Part shown: piece by piece, positions 8,550 through 19,585 of the stretch | Position numbering within the stretch: the stretch's first letter is position 1 | Layout: the number at the start of each line of letters is the position of its first letter | Source of the DNA: Goodfellowiella coeruleoviolacea | GTDB taxonomy: Bacteria > Actinomycetota > Actinomycetes > Mycobacteriales > Pseudonocardiaceae | Length of the DNA: 64,000 nucleotides | Direction: 5' to 3' | Assembly (NCBI RefSeq): GCF_024171785.1 | Contig: NZ_JAMTCK010000004.1 | Coordinates: 186,001-250,000 of the forward strand | Program-made: the position numbers and the translations under genes | The notes under the pieces: generated by a model | What the model was told of the DNA's origin: nothing | The model's database searches: none | What the model saw: the letters and a program-made list of their open reading frames with translations, nothing else

Positions 8550-9290
8550 GTGCCCGACCGACAACCGACTCCGATCGGCTCCCCTGCTGGGGTGGTGCCG
8601 AGAGCCTCGGCTTGCCCAATGGGCTCGGACACAGCACTGGCCAGTCGGCCCAGCGGTGGACAGGGGCCGCCCCAGCCCACCGCGGTGGCCAGCCTGGTGG
8701 TGCGCGAGGTGGCCAATTCCGCGATCGACGCGATCCGGGACGGATCGGACCGCGCCGGGTCGCCGCGCTCGCCCGGCTGGAGCCGGCGGCGGGTCCTGCT
8801 GCTCAACGCCACCTTCGAACCCCTGACCGCGCTGCCACTGCGCCGGGCGGTGGTGCTCGTCGTGCGTGGCAAGGCCGAGGTGGTGCACGGCGATCCCGCC
8901 GGCCTGGTGCTGCACTCGTCGTCGTCGACGGTGGTCGTGCCCTCGGTCATCCGGCTGAGCAGCTACGTCCGCGTGCCCTACCGCGGCCGGGTGCCGATGA
9001 CCAGGGCCGGTCTGATGCTGCGGGACCGCTACCGCTGCGCCTACTGCGGTGGCCGGGCCGAGACCATCGACCACGTGGTGCCGCGCAGCCGGGGTGGCCA
9101 GCACACCTGGCAGAACTGCGTGGCCTGCTGCGCCAAGTGCAACCACCGCAAGGCGGACAAGCTGCTCTCGGAGCTGGGGTGGCGGCTGCGGGTGGTGCCG
9201 GTCGCGCCCCGGGGCCCGCACTGGCGGCTGCTGGCCGGGGTCACCGACACGGACCCGCTGTGGCTGCCCTACCTGGGAGAAGCCGCCTGA
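8550..9290 (+). CDS. HNH endonuclease family protein (Rv2469c-like)
   Basis: A 246-residue protein with a C-terminal HNH nuclease module. It has RYRCAYCG, then TIDHVVPRSRGG, then CAKCNHRKADK, giving two CxxC zinc pairs and the catalytic His-Asn-His set. The preceding region (VLLLNATFEPL...) is the conserved N-terminal domain of the actinobacterial HNH family found beside glbO and pepN. I chose the GTG at 8550 because GGAGGT at 8538-8543 lies 6 nt upstream, although the frame is open from 8445. Its stop is only 14 bp from that of the convergent repeat-protein gene. The physiological DNA target is not known; a restriction role is not supported by neighbours. Confidence 0.85.
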   Translation: MPDRQPTPIGSPAGVVPRASACPMGSDTALASRPSGGQGPPQPTAVASLVVREVANSAIDAIRDGSDRAGSPRSPGWSRRRVLLLNATFEPLTALPLRRAVVLVVRGKAEVVHGDPAGLVLHSSSSTVVVPSVIRLSSYVRVPYRGRVPMTRAGLMLRDRYRCAYCGGRAETIDHVVPRSRGGQHTWQNCVACCAKCNHRKADKLLSELGWRLRVVPVAPRGPHWRLLAGVTDTDPLWLPYLGEAA

Positions 9291-9304
9291 CCTGTGCGGG
9301 CGCA

Positions 9305-10189
9305 TCACGCCGCCAGCGCGTACTCGCTCCTGCCCCCGGGCCGGGCGAACCGCTGGCGCGTGGTGCCGCGCACCGAGCCGGGGGCCACCGAGGTGATCCG
9401 CACCGAGTCCAGGTGCCCGGTGATCCGCACGGAGTCCTGGCGCCCGGTGATGCGGACCGAGCCGTCGGCGGCCGAGGTGATCCGCACCGAACCGGCGCGC
9501 CCGGTGATGCGGACCGAACCGGCCAGCGCGGTGATCCGCACCGAACCGTCACGTGCGGTGATCCGGACGGAGCTGGTGATGCGCACGGAGTCGGCGCGGT
9601 TGGTGATGCGGACCGAGCGGTCGTGGCCGGTGATCCGCACCGAATCGGCGGCCGAGGTGATCCGCACGGAGTCGGCGCGGCTGGTGATGCGCACCGAGTT
9701 GTGGTGGCCGGTGATGCGGACGGAATCGGCCAGTGCGGTGATGCGCACGGAACCGTCCATGACGGCTTTCCCGCCCACGGGGTCGCCCGAACCGGTGATG
9801 CGCACCGAACCGGTGATGCGCACCGAGTCCGCCGCGGTGATCCGAACGGAACCGCGGTGCGCGGTGCTGCGCACCGAGCCGGCCAGTCCGGTGATGCGGA
9901 CGGAATCATCCAATGCGGTGATCCGGACCGAGCCGTCGACCGCGGTGATCCGGGCCGCGTCGGCGATCCCGGTGATCCGGACGGAACCGGCGGCGGTGGC
10001 TGTGCCGGGGACGAACGGGATGAAACCGTGCGTGGCGGTAATGCGGACGGAGTCATCCATGGCGGTGATACGAACCGAGTCAGTCGCCTCAACAGCCCGC
10101 AATGAATTCACTCCGTAACGAGTGTGTGACCAATTCTGGCTCGAACGGGTGGAAATCCTGGTCTGAACGGGTGCAGTTGCGGTGTGCAT
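9305..10189 (-). CDS. Novel repeat protein: 25 SVRIT-type repeats, 8-10 residues apart
   Basis: A 294-residue protein of no family I recognise. Residues 1-36 are a Ser/Thr/Gln-rich leader (MHTATAPVQTRIST) without a signal peptide. From residue 37 to about 275 there are 25 copies of S-V-R-I-T, 22 of them exact, mostly on a 9-residue period with D/G before and G/A/S after; one longer spacer (GSGDPVGGKAVMDG) interrupts. The ATG at 10187-10189 has GGAGGG 7 nt upstream. The 27-nt DNA units differ from each other, but in this frame the common differences fall on third bases of Asp, Ser, Val and Arg codons and are silent, while the same differences swap Ile and Met in the opposite strand's frame. 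That argues this strand encodes a protein under selection. Alternating V/I and S/R/T would suit a beta-solenoid with an Arg ladder (inference). Confidence 0.75.
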   Translation of the reverse strand: MHTATAPVQTRISTRSSQNWSHTRYGVNSLRAVEATDSVRITAMDDSVRITATHGFIPFVPGTATAAGSVRITGIADAARITAVDGSVRITALDDSVRITGLAGSVRSTAHRGSVRITAADSVRITGSVRITGSGDPVGGKAVMDGSVRITALADSVRITGHHNSVRITSRADSVRITSAADSVRITGHDRSVRITNRADSVRITSSVRITARDGSVRITALAGSVRITGRAGSVRITSAADGSVRITGRQDSVRITGHLDSVRITSVAPGSVRGTTRQRFARPGGRSEYALAA

Positions 10190-10522
10190 GCTGTGTCCCT
10201 CCACCGGCTGGGCAGCCCAAAATAGGCTGAAAAACTGATCCGCAAGGTCCGTACAGGTGAAAAAGCTAGGAGGGTTCGCTGCGCTGGACAAGCCACCAAA
10301 ACGTCCGCCATTTGCCGCCGTCCGGTCTGCGGCCGGATGGACGCGGCCAGATGCGCGGCCATCCCGTGGCAACTGGCGGCCCCCGCTGATTCGCCCTGAT
10401 CGGGGGAGTGACACTACCCAGCGTCAACCAGGGGTGACCGGATCCTGGGACGCGGGTACGCCGGCCGGTCGAGGACACACCTGAGTCGGTGAGCTGCGCC
10501 AGGATCGGTTAACGTACCGGTC
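10190..10522. promoter_or_regulatory. Divergent intergenic region, repeat-protein gene and ctaJ
   Basis: This 333-bp gap separates the minus-strand repeat-protein gene from ctaJ. On the minus strand TATTTT (10219-10224) with TTGCGG (10240-10245) could serve as a promoter, but the 15-bp spacing is short. An A-rich patch (AAAATAGG, GAAAAAGC) at 10219-10270 is unusual in this GC-rich DNA. No gene is seen. Confidence 0.3.
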
Positions 10523-10810
10523 GTGACCGTCGTGGAGACCGTTCTTGTCTTCGCGCTGATCCCGCTGGCCATTTACGGCGTGATCGCGCTGATGACACTG
10601 GCGCCAAGGGCCGCTCGCAAGCCCAGGTACCGCGCTGGCCAGGAGTGGACCTTTGAGCCCGTGTGGTGGTCGGCCAACCCGGGCGGCCTGGAGCCGCTGC
10701 AGAACGTTGCCCTGGCCGCCGCCGACGCCACGCTGAATGACGCAGGCCAGGAGGGCGCGGCCGGCTCGCGGCCGGCGACCGCGCGGGGAGGTGCCCGTGG
10801 TAGCTGGTGA
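10523..10810 (+). CDS. ctaJ: aa3-type cytochrome oxidase accessory subunit CtaJ
   Basis: A 95-residue membrane protein. One N-terminal transmembrane helix (VVETVLVFALIPLAIYGVIAL) is followed by RYRAGQEWTFEPVWWSANPGG, the conserved segment of the CtaJ subunit seen in the mycobacterial bcc-aa3 respiratory supercomplex. The location between glbO/HNH and pepN agrees with its place in mycobacteria as I recall it. Start GTG at 10523. Its last codons overlap the DUF5130-like gene by 14 nt, so the two should be co-expressed. The extra Gly/Arg-rich tail beyond NPGG is not conserved in my memory of the family. Confidence 0.75.
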   Translation: MTVVETVLVFALIPLAIYGVIALMTLAPRAARKPRYRAGQEWTFEPVWWSANPGGLEPLQNVALAAADATLNDAGQEGAAGSRPATARGGARGSW

Positions 10811-11294
10811 TGTGGTGCAACGTCAGGGCGCGCAGCCAGACGCCGGCCGAGAGCTGGGCGTCGGCGAGGCGGTGACGATCAGCGGCCGGATCTCGGTCGC
10901 CAGGACCCACGTCGTGTCCCGCCCCAAGCTGCCGTTCAGCGCGGGCCAGCTGGCCAGCCTGGACGAGGCGCTGACCCTGGGCTCCCGGGAGACCGGCCTG
11001 GACTTCAGCGTCTACCTGGGTGAACTCGGCGAGGACACCCGGCAGCGGGCCGAACAGCTGCACGCCGCCATGGGACAGGCGGCCAGCAACGCCGTGCTGG
11101 TCGCGGTCTCGCCAGGGCAGCGCGCGGTGGAGGTCGTCACCGGCGAGGAGTCCCACCGGCGGCTGTCCGACCGGGGCTGCAAGCTGGCCGTGATGAGCAT
11201 GGTCGCCTCCTTCCGGGAGGGTGACCTGATCGGGGGCCTGGTGAGCGGCCTGCGCATGCTCGCCGACCAGGCCGGCCCCGCACCCCGGAGCTAG
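10797..11294 (+). CDS. DUF5130-like protein (Rv2468c-like)
   Basis: About 165 residues. The core SGRISVARTHVVSRPKLPFSAGQ followed by DFSVYLGEL and a C-terminal VAVSPGQRAVEVVTG segment resembles the actinobacterial family annotated DUF5130, related in style to TPM domains; function is unknown. I chose the GTG at 10797 because GGGGAGG (10785-10791) lies just upstream, although the frame is open from 10737. It overlaps ctaJ by 14 nt, suggesting coupling. Gene order ctaJ-DUF5130-pepN matches mycobacteria. A strong shared terminator lies between it and the convergent pepN. Confidence 0.75.
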   Translation: MVAGDVVQRQGAQPDAGRELGVGEAVTISGRISVARTHVVSRPKLPFSAGQLASLDEALTLGSRETGLDFSVYLGELGEDTRQRAEQLHAAMGQAASNAVLVAVSPGQRAVEVVTGEESHRRLSDRGCKLAVMSMVASFREGDLIGGLVSGLRMLADQAGPAPRS

Positions 11295-11302
11295 CAGGAC
11301 CA

Positions 11303-11357
11303 GAACAACGAGCAGGGCGCCGCACCAGATCCGGTGCGGCGCCCTGCTCGTGTTGTT
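11303..11357. terminator. Bidirectional terminator between DUF5130-like gene and pepN
   Basis: A perfect 18-bp stem (11309-11326 with 11333-11350, loop AGATCC), extended on both sides by imperfect GAACAA/TTGTTC pairs. It lies between convergent genes, so it can serve both. It runs into three copies of CTGTTCTCG just before the pepN stop. Confidence 0.9.
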
Positions 11358-11384
11358 CTCGCTGTTCTCGCTGTTCTCGCGGGG

Positions 11385-13961
<2,577 letters not shown>

Positions 13962-14281
13962 TGGTCACCTCGTCTATCGGAATGTGTTCGTCAGCGCCGC
14001 GAAGCGGCGTGAGCAGAGCGGAAGACGGTTCGGATGAACACGACAGTCGCATCCAATCACGTGTTCGGCCATCCCGTCCGGTAGCCGCCCGCGTGGCCGC
14101 CCACCGAGTCGCCCCACCCCACACCGCGGCGGGTACCCGAGCTGGCCGGTCCTCCCCCGGGGGAACGACGCCGCCGAGGGGAATGAAGAGGAACACCCAC
14201 ACGGTTGTGGGTAGTCGACAGCACTCGCACGAGTGGCCCAGCCGGGACCGCACCCGGCGGGGAACCAATGGGGAGAAGCAG
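13962..14281. promoter_or_regulatory. Divergent intergenic region of pepN and DsbA-fold gene
   Basis: No gene is seen in these 320 bp. A 6-bp perfect inverted repeat CCCACA-N4-TGTGGG (14196-14211) and a short CACTC-N4-GAGTG (about 14223-14236) lie 70-45 bp before the DsbA-fold gene and could be operator sites. In mycobacteria the homologue is under SigH redox control, but I see no clear SigH promoter here. Confidence 0.3.
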
Positions 14282-14911
14282 ATGACTGAAGCGCAGCAGC
14301 AGACCGGCACCAGGGCCAAGGTGGACCTCTGGTTCGACCCGGTCTGCCCGTTCGCGTGGATCACCTCCCGGTGGATCCTGGAAGTGGAGAAGGTCCGCGA
14401 CATCGACCTCGACTTCCACGTGATGAGCCTGGCCGTGCTCAACGAGGGTCGCGACCTGCCCGAGGACTACCGGGCGCTGCTGGACCGGGCCTGGGGTCCG
14501 GTGCGGGTGGCCATCGCCGCCGCGAAGCACCACGGCCAGCAGGTGCTCGCCCCGCTGTACACCGCCATGGGCACGCGCATCCACAACCAGGGCAACCGGG
14601 ACTTCGTCGAGGTCACCAAGCAGGCACTGCAGGACGTGGGCCTGCCCGTCGAGCTGTCCGAGGCCGCCACCAGCACCGAGTACGACGAGGAGCTGCGCGC
14701 CAGCCACCACGCCGGCATGGACCCGGTCGGCATGGACGTCGGCACCCCCACCATCCACGTGGACGGCACCGCGTTCTTCGGGCCGGTGCTGACCCGGATC
14801 CCTCGGGGCGAGGAGGCCGGCCGCATCTTCGACGGCGCCCGCCTGCTCGCCGACTACCCGTACTTCTTCGAACTCAAGCGCACCCGCACCGGAGAGCTGG
14901 ACTTCTCCTGA
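14282..14911 (+). CDS. Mycothiol-dependent DsbA-fold oxidoreductase (Rv2466c-like)
   Basis: A 209-residue thioredoxin-fold protein with a DsbA-type helical insert. The active site lies in [17 protein letters not shown], where CPFAW replaces the usual CPWC, as in the Rv2466c family of mycothiol-dependent reductases. [11 protein letters not shown]-like text (here [11 protein letters not shown]) provides the cis-Pro loop. Start ATG at 14282 with GGGGAG upstream. It is divergent from pepN, as in M. tuberculosis. The family takes electrons from mycothiol and can reduce nitro compounds; the physiological partner is uncertain. Confidence 0.9.
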   Translation: MTEAQQQTGTRAKVDLWFDPVCPFAWITSRWILEVEKVRDIDLDFHVMSLAVLNEGRDLPEDYRALLDRAWGPVRVAIAAAKHHGQQVLAPLYTAMGTRIHNQGNRDFVEVTKQALQDVGLPVELSEAATSTEYDEELRASHHAGMDPVGMDVGTPTIHVDGTAFFGPVLTRIPRGEEAGRIFDGARLLADYPYFFELKRTRTGELDFS

Positions 14912-15022
14912 TCGAAACACCCCCGTCAGCGGGTGGTCGGCCACTGGCTCCCGCCGATTCCGCGTGACACCCTTGACCCGCAGTGCACTCGGGTGTCACA
15001 CGGTCTCGGGAGGGATGGATCC

Positions 15023-16453
15023 ATGGCGGCTCCGGTCACCACGCACACAGGCCACCTGATCGGCGGCGAACGCCGGCACGGCTCGGCCGAGCAGATCGAC
15101 GTGGTCAACCCGGCCACCGAAGAGGTGATCGCCCAGGTGCCGTCGGGCACGCCCGCCGATGTGGACGCCGCCGTGGCCGCCGCGCACCAGGCGTTCCCCG
15201 GCTGGTCGCGGACGCCGGTGGACGAGCGCGCCAAGGCGGTGCGGCGCATCGCCGACGGCCTGACCGCCCGCGCCGAGGAACTGGCGGCCACCATGACCGC
15301 GGAGATGGGCACCCCCATCACCTTCGCCAGCAAGGTGCAGGTGCCCAACCCGGTGGCCATCGCCACCGGGATCGCCGAGGTGGTCGAGGCCGGCTACTTC
15401 GAGCCGGAACGCATCGGCAACTCGCTGGTGCTGCGCGAACCCGTGGGCGTGGTCGGCGCGATCACGCCGTGGAACTTCCCGCTGCAGCAGATGGTCGCCA
15501 AGATCGTGCCGGCCATCGCCGCGGGCAACACCGTGGTGCTCAAGCCCAGCGAGCTGGCCCCGCTCACCGCCGGCCTGCTCGCCGAGGTCGTGGCTGAGGC
15601 CGGCGTGCCAGCCGGGGTGCTCAACCTGGTGCACGGGGTGGGGCCGGTCGTGGGTGAGGCGCTGGCCGCCCACCCGGACGTGGCCATGGTGTCCTTCACC
15701 GGGTCGACCAGGGCGGGCCGCCGGGTCGCGGCACTGGCCGCCGACACCGTCAAGCGCGTCGCCCTCGAACTGGGCGGCAAGTCCGCCAACGTGGTGCTCG
15801 ACGACGCCGACCTGGCCAAGGCGGTCAAGATTGGGGTCGCCAACTGCTACATGAACAACGGCCAGGCGTGCAGCGCCTGGACCAGGCTGCTGGTGCCGGC
15901 CGACCGGCACGACGAGGCCGTCGAACTGGCCGCCGCCACCGCCGCCAAGTACCAGCCCGCCGACCCCACCGAACCGACCACCCGGATCGGACCGGCCGTG
16001 TCCGCCACCCAGCGGGAGCGGGTGCGCGACTACATCCGCACCGGCGTGGCCGAGGGCGCGGTGCTGGCCCACGGCGGCCCGGACACGCCCGACGGGCTCG
16101 ACCGGGGCTTCTACGTGCGGCCCACGGTGTTCGGCGGGGTTCGCCCGGAGATGACCATCGCCAGGGAGGAGATCTTCGGGCCGGTCCTGTCCGTGCTGCC
16201 GTACACCGACGAGGACGACGCCGTGCGGATCGCCAACGCCACCATCTACGGCCTGGCCGGCGGGGTCTTCTCCGCCGACACCGATCGGGCCATGGCCGTG
16301 GCGCGGCAACTGCGCACCGGCCAGGTGGACATCAACGGCGCGGCGTTCAACACCAGCGCACCCTTCGGCGGCTACAAGCAGTCCGGCAACGGCCGCGAGT
16401 TCGGTCGCTACGGCCTGGACGAGTTCTCCGAGATCAAGTCCATCCAGACCTGA
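15023..16453 (+). CDS. NAD(P)-dependent aldehyde dehydrogenase
   Basis: A 476-residue ALDH-superfamily enzyme that oxidises an aldehyde to an acid. The catalytic Cys is in NNGQACSAW and the general base Glu in LELGGKSAN; the Rossmann motif FTGSTRAGR and the TPWNFPLQQ segment are intact. The ATG at 15023 has GGGAGGG upstream. It sits 111 nt after the DsbA-fold gene on the same strand and is convergent with the metallo-hydrolase gene, with a hairpin after the stop. Substrate cannot be told; it resembles broad-specificity enzymes of the betaine-aldehyde/succinate-semialdehyde type. Confidence 0.93.
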   Translation: MAAPVTTHTGHLIGGERRHGSAEQIDVVNPATEEVIAQVPSGTPADVDAAVAAAHQAFPGWSRTPVDERAKAVRRIADGLTARAEELAATMTAEMGTPITFASKVQVPNPVAIATGIAEVVEAGYFEPERIGNSLVLREPVGVVGAITPWNFPLQQMVAKIVPAIAAGNTVVLKPSELAPLTAGLLAEVVAEAGVPAGVLNLVHGVGPVVGEALAAHPDVAMVSFTGSTRAGRRVAALAADTVKRVALELGGKSANVVLDDADLAKAVKIGVANCYMNNGQACSAWTRLLVPADRHDEAVELAAATAAKYQPADPTEPTTRIGPAVSATQRERVRDYIRTGVAEGAVLAHGGPDTPDGLDRGFYVRPTVFGGVRPEMTIAREEIFGPVLSVLPYTDEDDAVRIANATIYGLAGGVFSADTDRAMAVARQLRTGQVDINGAAFNTSAPFGGYKQSGNGREFGRYGLDEFSEIKSIQT

Positions 16454-16490
16454 CCCGGGCGCGGCCGGCACACCAGATCAGACCGGGACC

Positions 16491-16516
16491 GGTCGGGCGG
16501 GTCCGCTCGCCCGACC
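16491..16516 (+). terminator. Terminator after aldehyde dehydrogenase
   Basis: A perfect 9-bp stem GGTCGGGCG/CGCCCGACC with an 8-nt loop, 38 nt after the stop. Confidence 0.55.
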
Positions 16517-16705
16517 AGTTCGGGGTTCGGCCACAGCCAGCCCGGCCCGGTCGGTCTGAACCGCGTGCGGGCGGCCTGTTCCGGCGCACGCCCCCGAGCT
16601 GATCCGGCCTGTCCCGCGTGCCTCGTTCAAGGGAACCGCTGGCCGGCTCTGGCCGGATCTGGCCGGACCTGATCGGGCCGCGCCTGGTGGCCCCTGGACG
16701 GTGGC

Positions 16706-16780
16706 CGCTGGGCTGGTGGGCGCTGGGCTGGTGCGCGCTGGGTTGGTGGGCGCTGGGCTGGTGGCCGGTTGGGTGGTCGA
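16706..16780. repeat. Five 15-bp tandem repeats
   Basis: Five contiguous 15-bp units of the form CGCTGGGCTGGTGGG lie in the 358-bp gap (16454-16811) between convergent aldehyde dehydrogenase and metallo-hydrolase genes, ending about 30 bp from the latter's stop. No gene is supported in the gap. Confidence 0.7.
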
Positions 16781-16811
16781 CGCCTGCCTGGGCCGCGTTC
16801 GGTGGGGCCGG

Positions 16812-18134
16812 TCAGCCAGTGACCACTCGCGCCAGCGCGGTGCGCGTGGGCTCGGCCGGGTAGGGCGAACGGGCTACGGCCTGCTCGGCAGTGAGTTCCC
16901 CGGCCCGCACCGCGCGGCACAGTTCGGCCAGTTCGGCCAGTTCGTCGCGCTGCCGCTGGACAAAACCCCGGTCCACCGGTTCGCCGTGACCAGGCACGAT
17001 CACGTCCGCCCCGAGAGCCAGGACCGCGTCCAGCACGCCCGGCCAGTCCAGTGGGTGAGCGTCCTCGAACGCCGGCGGCGCCCCCTGCTCCACCAGGTCA
17101 CCGGCAAAGGTGATGCCATCGTCCGGCAGGTGCACCACCAGGTCGTGATCGGTGTGCGCCGCACCGAAGTGCGCCAGCACCACCCGTCGACCGCCCAGAT
17201 CCAGTTCGGCGCGCCGGTCCACCAGTCGCTCGGGCAGCACCAGTTCGCTCGCTGCGATCCGGGCAGCCACCTCGGGCCGGCCCACCTCGGCGTAGTGCCG
17301 CGCCCAGGTCTCGCGCTGGGCCGCGCCGGTGGCCACCAACTCCGACCGACAACCCCGATGCGCCCAGATCGGCGCGGACCGGAACTCCGCAGCTCCGGAA
17401 TCGAACTCTTCCGCCCCGGAACAGGGCCCATTCGTCCCGGAACTGGACACTTCCGTCCCGAAACAAGACTCTTCCGTCCCGAAAGCGGGCTTTTCCGCTC
17501 CGGCACTGGACTCTTCCGTCCTGAAATCGGGCTCCTTCGCCCCGGAACCGAGCGCCTCCGCCCGGGAGCGGCCTTCTTTCGGCCCGCGCGCGGACTGATC
17601 CGTCTCGCTGTGGATCCGCCTCACCCCAGGATGGTTTTCTCCGCGCCCGCACCGGCCTTCTTCCGCTCCGAGATGGTCGCCGTCTGTTCCAGAACGGGCG
17701 TCCGCCGTCCCGAAACGGGACTCGTGAGTTCGAAAGTGGGCCTCCTGAGTTCGGAAACGGGTCTCCTGAGTTCGGAAGTGGGACTCGTGAGCCCCGGATC
17801 GGAACTCCTGTATCGAGCGGTCGGGTCGACCCGAATGGTGCTCGCTACTTCCACAACGGAACTCGGAGGCTCCACTCCAGAATTCGGCAGCTCCAAAACA
17901 GTGGTCGAAGTGCGCGTGGGTGAACACGACCGTCCACGGCAGCGTGGTGACCGCGCGGATCGCCGCCACCCACTCGGCGCCCTGGCCCTGGTCGCCGCCG
18001 GTGTCCACGACCAGGCAGCGGTCCTGGCCGAGGACCAGCCCCAGGGACAGGTCCAGTTCCCGGTGCCTGCGGACCAGCACCCCGTCGCCGACCTCGACCC
18101 ACCACCCGGTTTCCGGCGCCGCGCTCGCGTCCAC
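16812..18134 (-). CDS. Metallo-beta-lactamase-fold hydrolase with a repeat insertion
   Basis: A 440-residue protein in which two halves of an ordinary MBL-fold hydrolase flank about 170 foreign-looking residues. Residues 1-82 carry the first metal motif THAHFDH (His73, His75, Asp77, His78). Residues 254-440 carry the remaining ligands: His in GAAHTDH, Asp in FAGDLVE and His in PGHGEP. Without the insert the protein would be about 270 residues, normal for the family. Residues about 83-253 are heptads such as HFRTQET-RFRTQEA, encoded by 21-bp repeats, so the frame survives. Start GTG 18132-18134 with weak ribosome site. The substrate is unknown. Whether the folded enzyme tolerates the insert, or the gene is decaying, cannot be told here. 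Confidence 0.82.
   Translation of the reverse strand: MDASAAPETGWWVEVGDGVLVRRHRELDLSLGLVLGQDRCLVVDTGGDQGQGAEWVAAIRAVTTLPWTVVFTHAHFDHCFGAAEFWSGASEFRCGSSEHHSGRPDRSIQEFRSGAHESHFRTQETRFRTQEAHFRTHESRFGTADARSGTDGDHLGAEEGRCGRGENHPGVRRIHSETDQSARGPKEGRSRAEALGSGAKEPDFRTEESSAGAEKPAFGTEESCFGTEVSSSGTNGPCSGAEEFDSGAAEFRSAPIWAHRGCRSELVATGAAQRETWARHYAEVGRPEVAARIAASELVLPERLVDRRAELDLGGRRVVLAHFGAAHTDHDLVVHLPDDGITFAGDLVEQGAPPAFEDAHPLDWPGVLDAVLALGADVIVPGHGEPVDRGFVQRQRDELAELAELCRAVRAGELTAEQAVARSPYPAEPTRTALARVVTG
17386..17891. repeat. 21-bp degenerate tandem array inside the MBL gene
   Basis: Plus-strand units begin TCC and carry a GAA near the middle. Eight contiguous 21-bp units occupy 17410-17577 (for example starting at 17452 TCCGTCCCGAAAC and 17473 TCCGTCCCGAAAG). 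A second block of five runs 17701-17805 (TCCTGAGTTCGGAA type), and two more lie at 17850-17891. The stretch between is more degenerate. The array is in frame with the gene on the minus strand. Confidence 0.85.
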
Positions 18135-18155
18135 GCGGCGAGGCTAGCCCAGCGG

Positions 18156-18899
18156 TCACGCCGGTTCGAGCACGCCGTCGACCAGCACCGGAGCCACCGC
18201 GCTCACCCCGTGCTCGGCGGCGAGCACGACATCGTCACCGTCGCCCTGTGCGATCAGTTCCCGACCGGAGCAGCAGCCCGCCAGCACCGCGACCAGGTCG
18301 CCGTCGGCCACACCCCGGTAGGCGATCGCCGCCACCTCGGCCTCCGGGGACAGCCCGGCGTGGCCGAACTCCACCAGCGCGCTGATCACCGCGCCGGCCC
18401 CCAGCAGGTCCTCGATGCCGGGGCGCAGCGGCCCGGCGACCACACCCCACCGCTCCCCGGCCGCGATCACCCCGATCGGGCCGCCCCCAGCCAGCCGCAC
18501 CGCCGCCGCGGCCACCGCGCGGGCGTTGCGCAGACACCCGACCAGCACCCGGCAGCCGCCGCCGGCGGCCCGCGCGCACAGCGTCGCGCCGTTGGGCGAG
18601 GGCAGCGCCAGCAGCGTGCCCCTGGGCAGATCAACCAGCGACGACGGCCGGAGGGTCCACCGCTGCTCGCCGGCCAGCACCGCGCCGGCCGCCCGCGCCG
18701 CCTCAGCCGCCCGCTCGTCCCGCCAGGGCAGTGGCAGCACCCGCCCGCCCCGGCCGAGAGCCAGGTCCACCGAGGTGGCGAAGGACAGCACGTCCACCAC
18801 GACCAGCACCGCGCACCGCCCGGCCAACGCGGTCACCCCCTCGCCGCCCCACTCCATCCGGACCCGGTGGCCCCGCTGCTGGAACACGCTCCCGACCAC
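18156..18899 (-). CDS. ComB-like 2-phosphosulfolactate phosphatase family protein
   Basis: About 247 residues. VVVDVLSFATSVDLAL near the N-terminus and LPSPNGATLCA mid-protein match the ComB family, magnesium phosphatases named for coenzyme M synthesis in archaea. In actinomycetes, which lack coenzyme M, the role is unknown. The start GTG at 18897-18899 follows a GGGGTGG. It is divergent from rpiB, and the intervening region has an 11-bp inverted repeat. Confidence 0.82.
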   Translation of the reverse strand: MVGSVFQQRGHRVRMEWGGEGVTALAGRCAVLVVVDVLSFATSVDLALGRGGRVLPLPWRDERAAEAARAAGAVLAGEQRWTLRPSSLVDLPRGTLLALPSPNGATLCARAAGGGCRVLVGCLRNARAVAAAAVRLAGGGPIGVIAAGERWGVVAGPLRPGIEDLLGAGAVISALVEFGHAGLSPEAEVAAIAYRGVADGDLVAVLAGCCSGRELIAQGDGDDVVLAAEHGVSAVAPVLVDGVLEPA

Positions 18900-18939
18900 G
18901 TTCCACCCCGTTCTGCTCGTCCCTGCCCAGTGCGTCGAA

Positions 18940-19005
18940 CCGGGTGACGCATCCCAGCGGATCGAACACGCGCTGTCGACCGGTTATCCCGGACGCGTCA
19001 CCCGG
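18940..19005. promoter_or_regulatory. Inverted repeat in the comB-like/rpiB divergent region
   Basis: Perfect 11-bp arms CCGGGTGACGC (18940-18950) and GCGTCACCCGG (18995-19005) are separated by 44 bp and placed between two divergent genes. This could be a pair of operator half-sites, or the stem of a long hairpin. No regulator is identified. Confidence 0.4.
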
Positions 19006-19069
19006 TCGGTGGCGACCTCGATCCCCGGGCACCGCTGGCCTCGCCCAACGCGACGCTGCCCCGGAACTG

Positions 19070-19561
19070 ATGGCAGACTCAGTGAACGTGCGCGTGTATC
19101 TCGGGTCCGACCATGCCGGCTTCGACCTCAAGGCTCACCTCGTCACGCACCTGACCGAACTCGGCCACGAGGTGGTCGACGTCGGCCCCGCGGCGTACGA
19201 CGCCCAGGACGACTACCCGCCGTACTGTGTGCAGACCGCGCTGCGGGTGGTGGCCGACGAGGGCAGCCTGGGCGTGGTGATCGGTGGTTCCGGAAACGGC
19301 GAGCAGATCGCCGCGAACAAGGTGCCCGGCTGCCGGGCCGCCCTCGGCTGGAACGAGCAGACCGCCACCCTGGCCAGGGAGCACAACAACGCGCAGGTGA
19401 TCGCGGTCGGTGCGCGCATGCACACCACCGAGGAGGCCCTGCGCATCGTGGACGCGTTCCTGCGGACCCCGTTCTCCGAGGATCCCCGGCACGTCCGGCG
19501 CATCCAGATGCTGGCCGACTACGAGCGGACCGGGACCCCACCCGCACTACCACCGTCCTGA
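19070..19561 (+). CDS. rpiB: Ribose-5-phosphate isomerase B
   Basis: A 163-residue isomerase converting ribose 5-phosphate to ribulose 5-phosphate in the pentose phosphate pathway. VYLGSDHAGFDLK at the N-terminus, the GGSGNGEQIAANK anion-binding loop and AREHNNAQVIAVGARMHT are RpiB/LacAB hallmarks. It carries the extended C-terminus (RRIQMLADYERT) of the actinobacterial type. I took ATG 19070; an in-frame GTG at 19082 is possible. Position before nei2 matches Rv2465c-Rv2464c. Confidence 0.95.
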   Translation: MADSVNVRVYLGSDHAGFDLKAHLVTHLTELGHEVVDVGPAAYDAQDDYPPYCVQTALRVVADEGSLGVVIGGSGNGEQIAANKVPGCRAALGWNEQTATLAREHNNAQVIAVGARMHTTEEALRIVDAFLRTPFSEDPRHVRRIQMLADYERTGTPPALPPS

Positions 19562-19585
19562 GCCAACCTGAGGGGGCTGGGTGAC

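Noticed and set aside
8550-9290. HNH protein as part of a restriction or toxin system
   Set aside because: No methylase, immunity or antitoxin gene is adjacent, and the gene sits in its conserved place in the actinomycete core block.
9380-10090. CRISPR array
   Set aside because: Units are contiguous at 27 bp without unique spacers, vary in sequence, and code for protein; no cas genes are nearby.
9294-10118. The plus-strand reading of the SVRIT array (VIRTEP-type repeats)
   Set aside because: Unit differences change amino acids in this frame but are silent in the minus frame, and there is no ribosome site.
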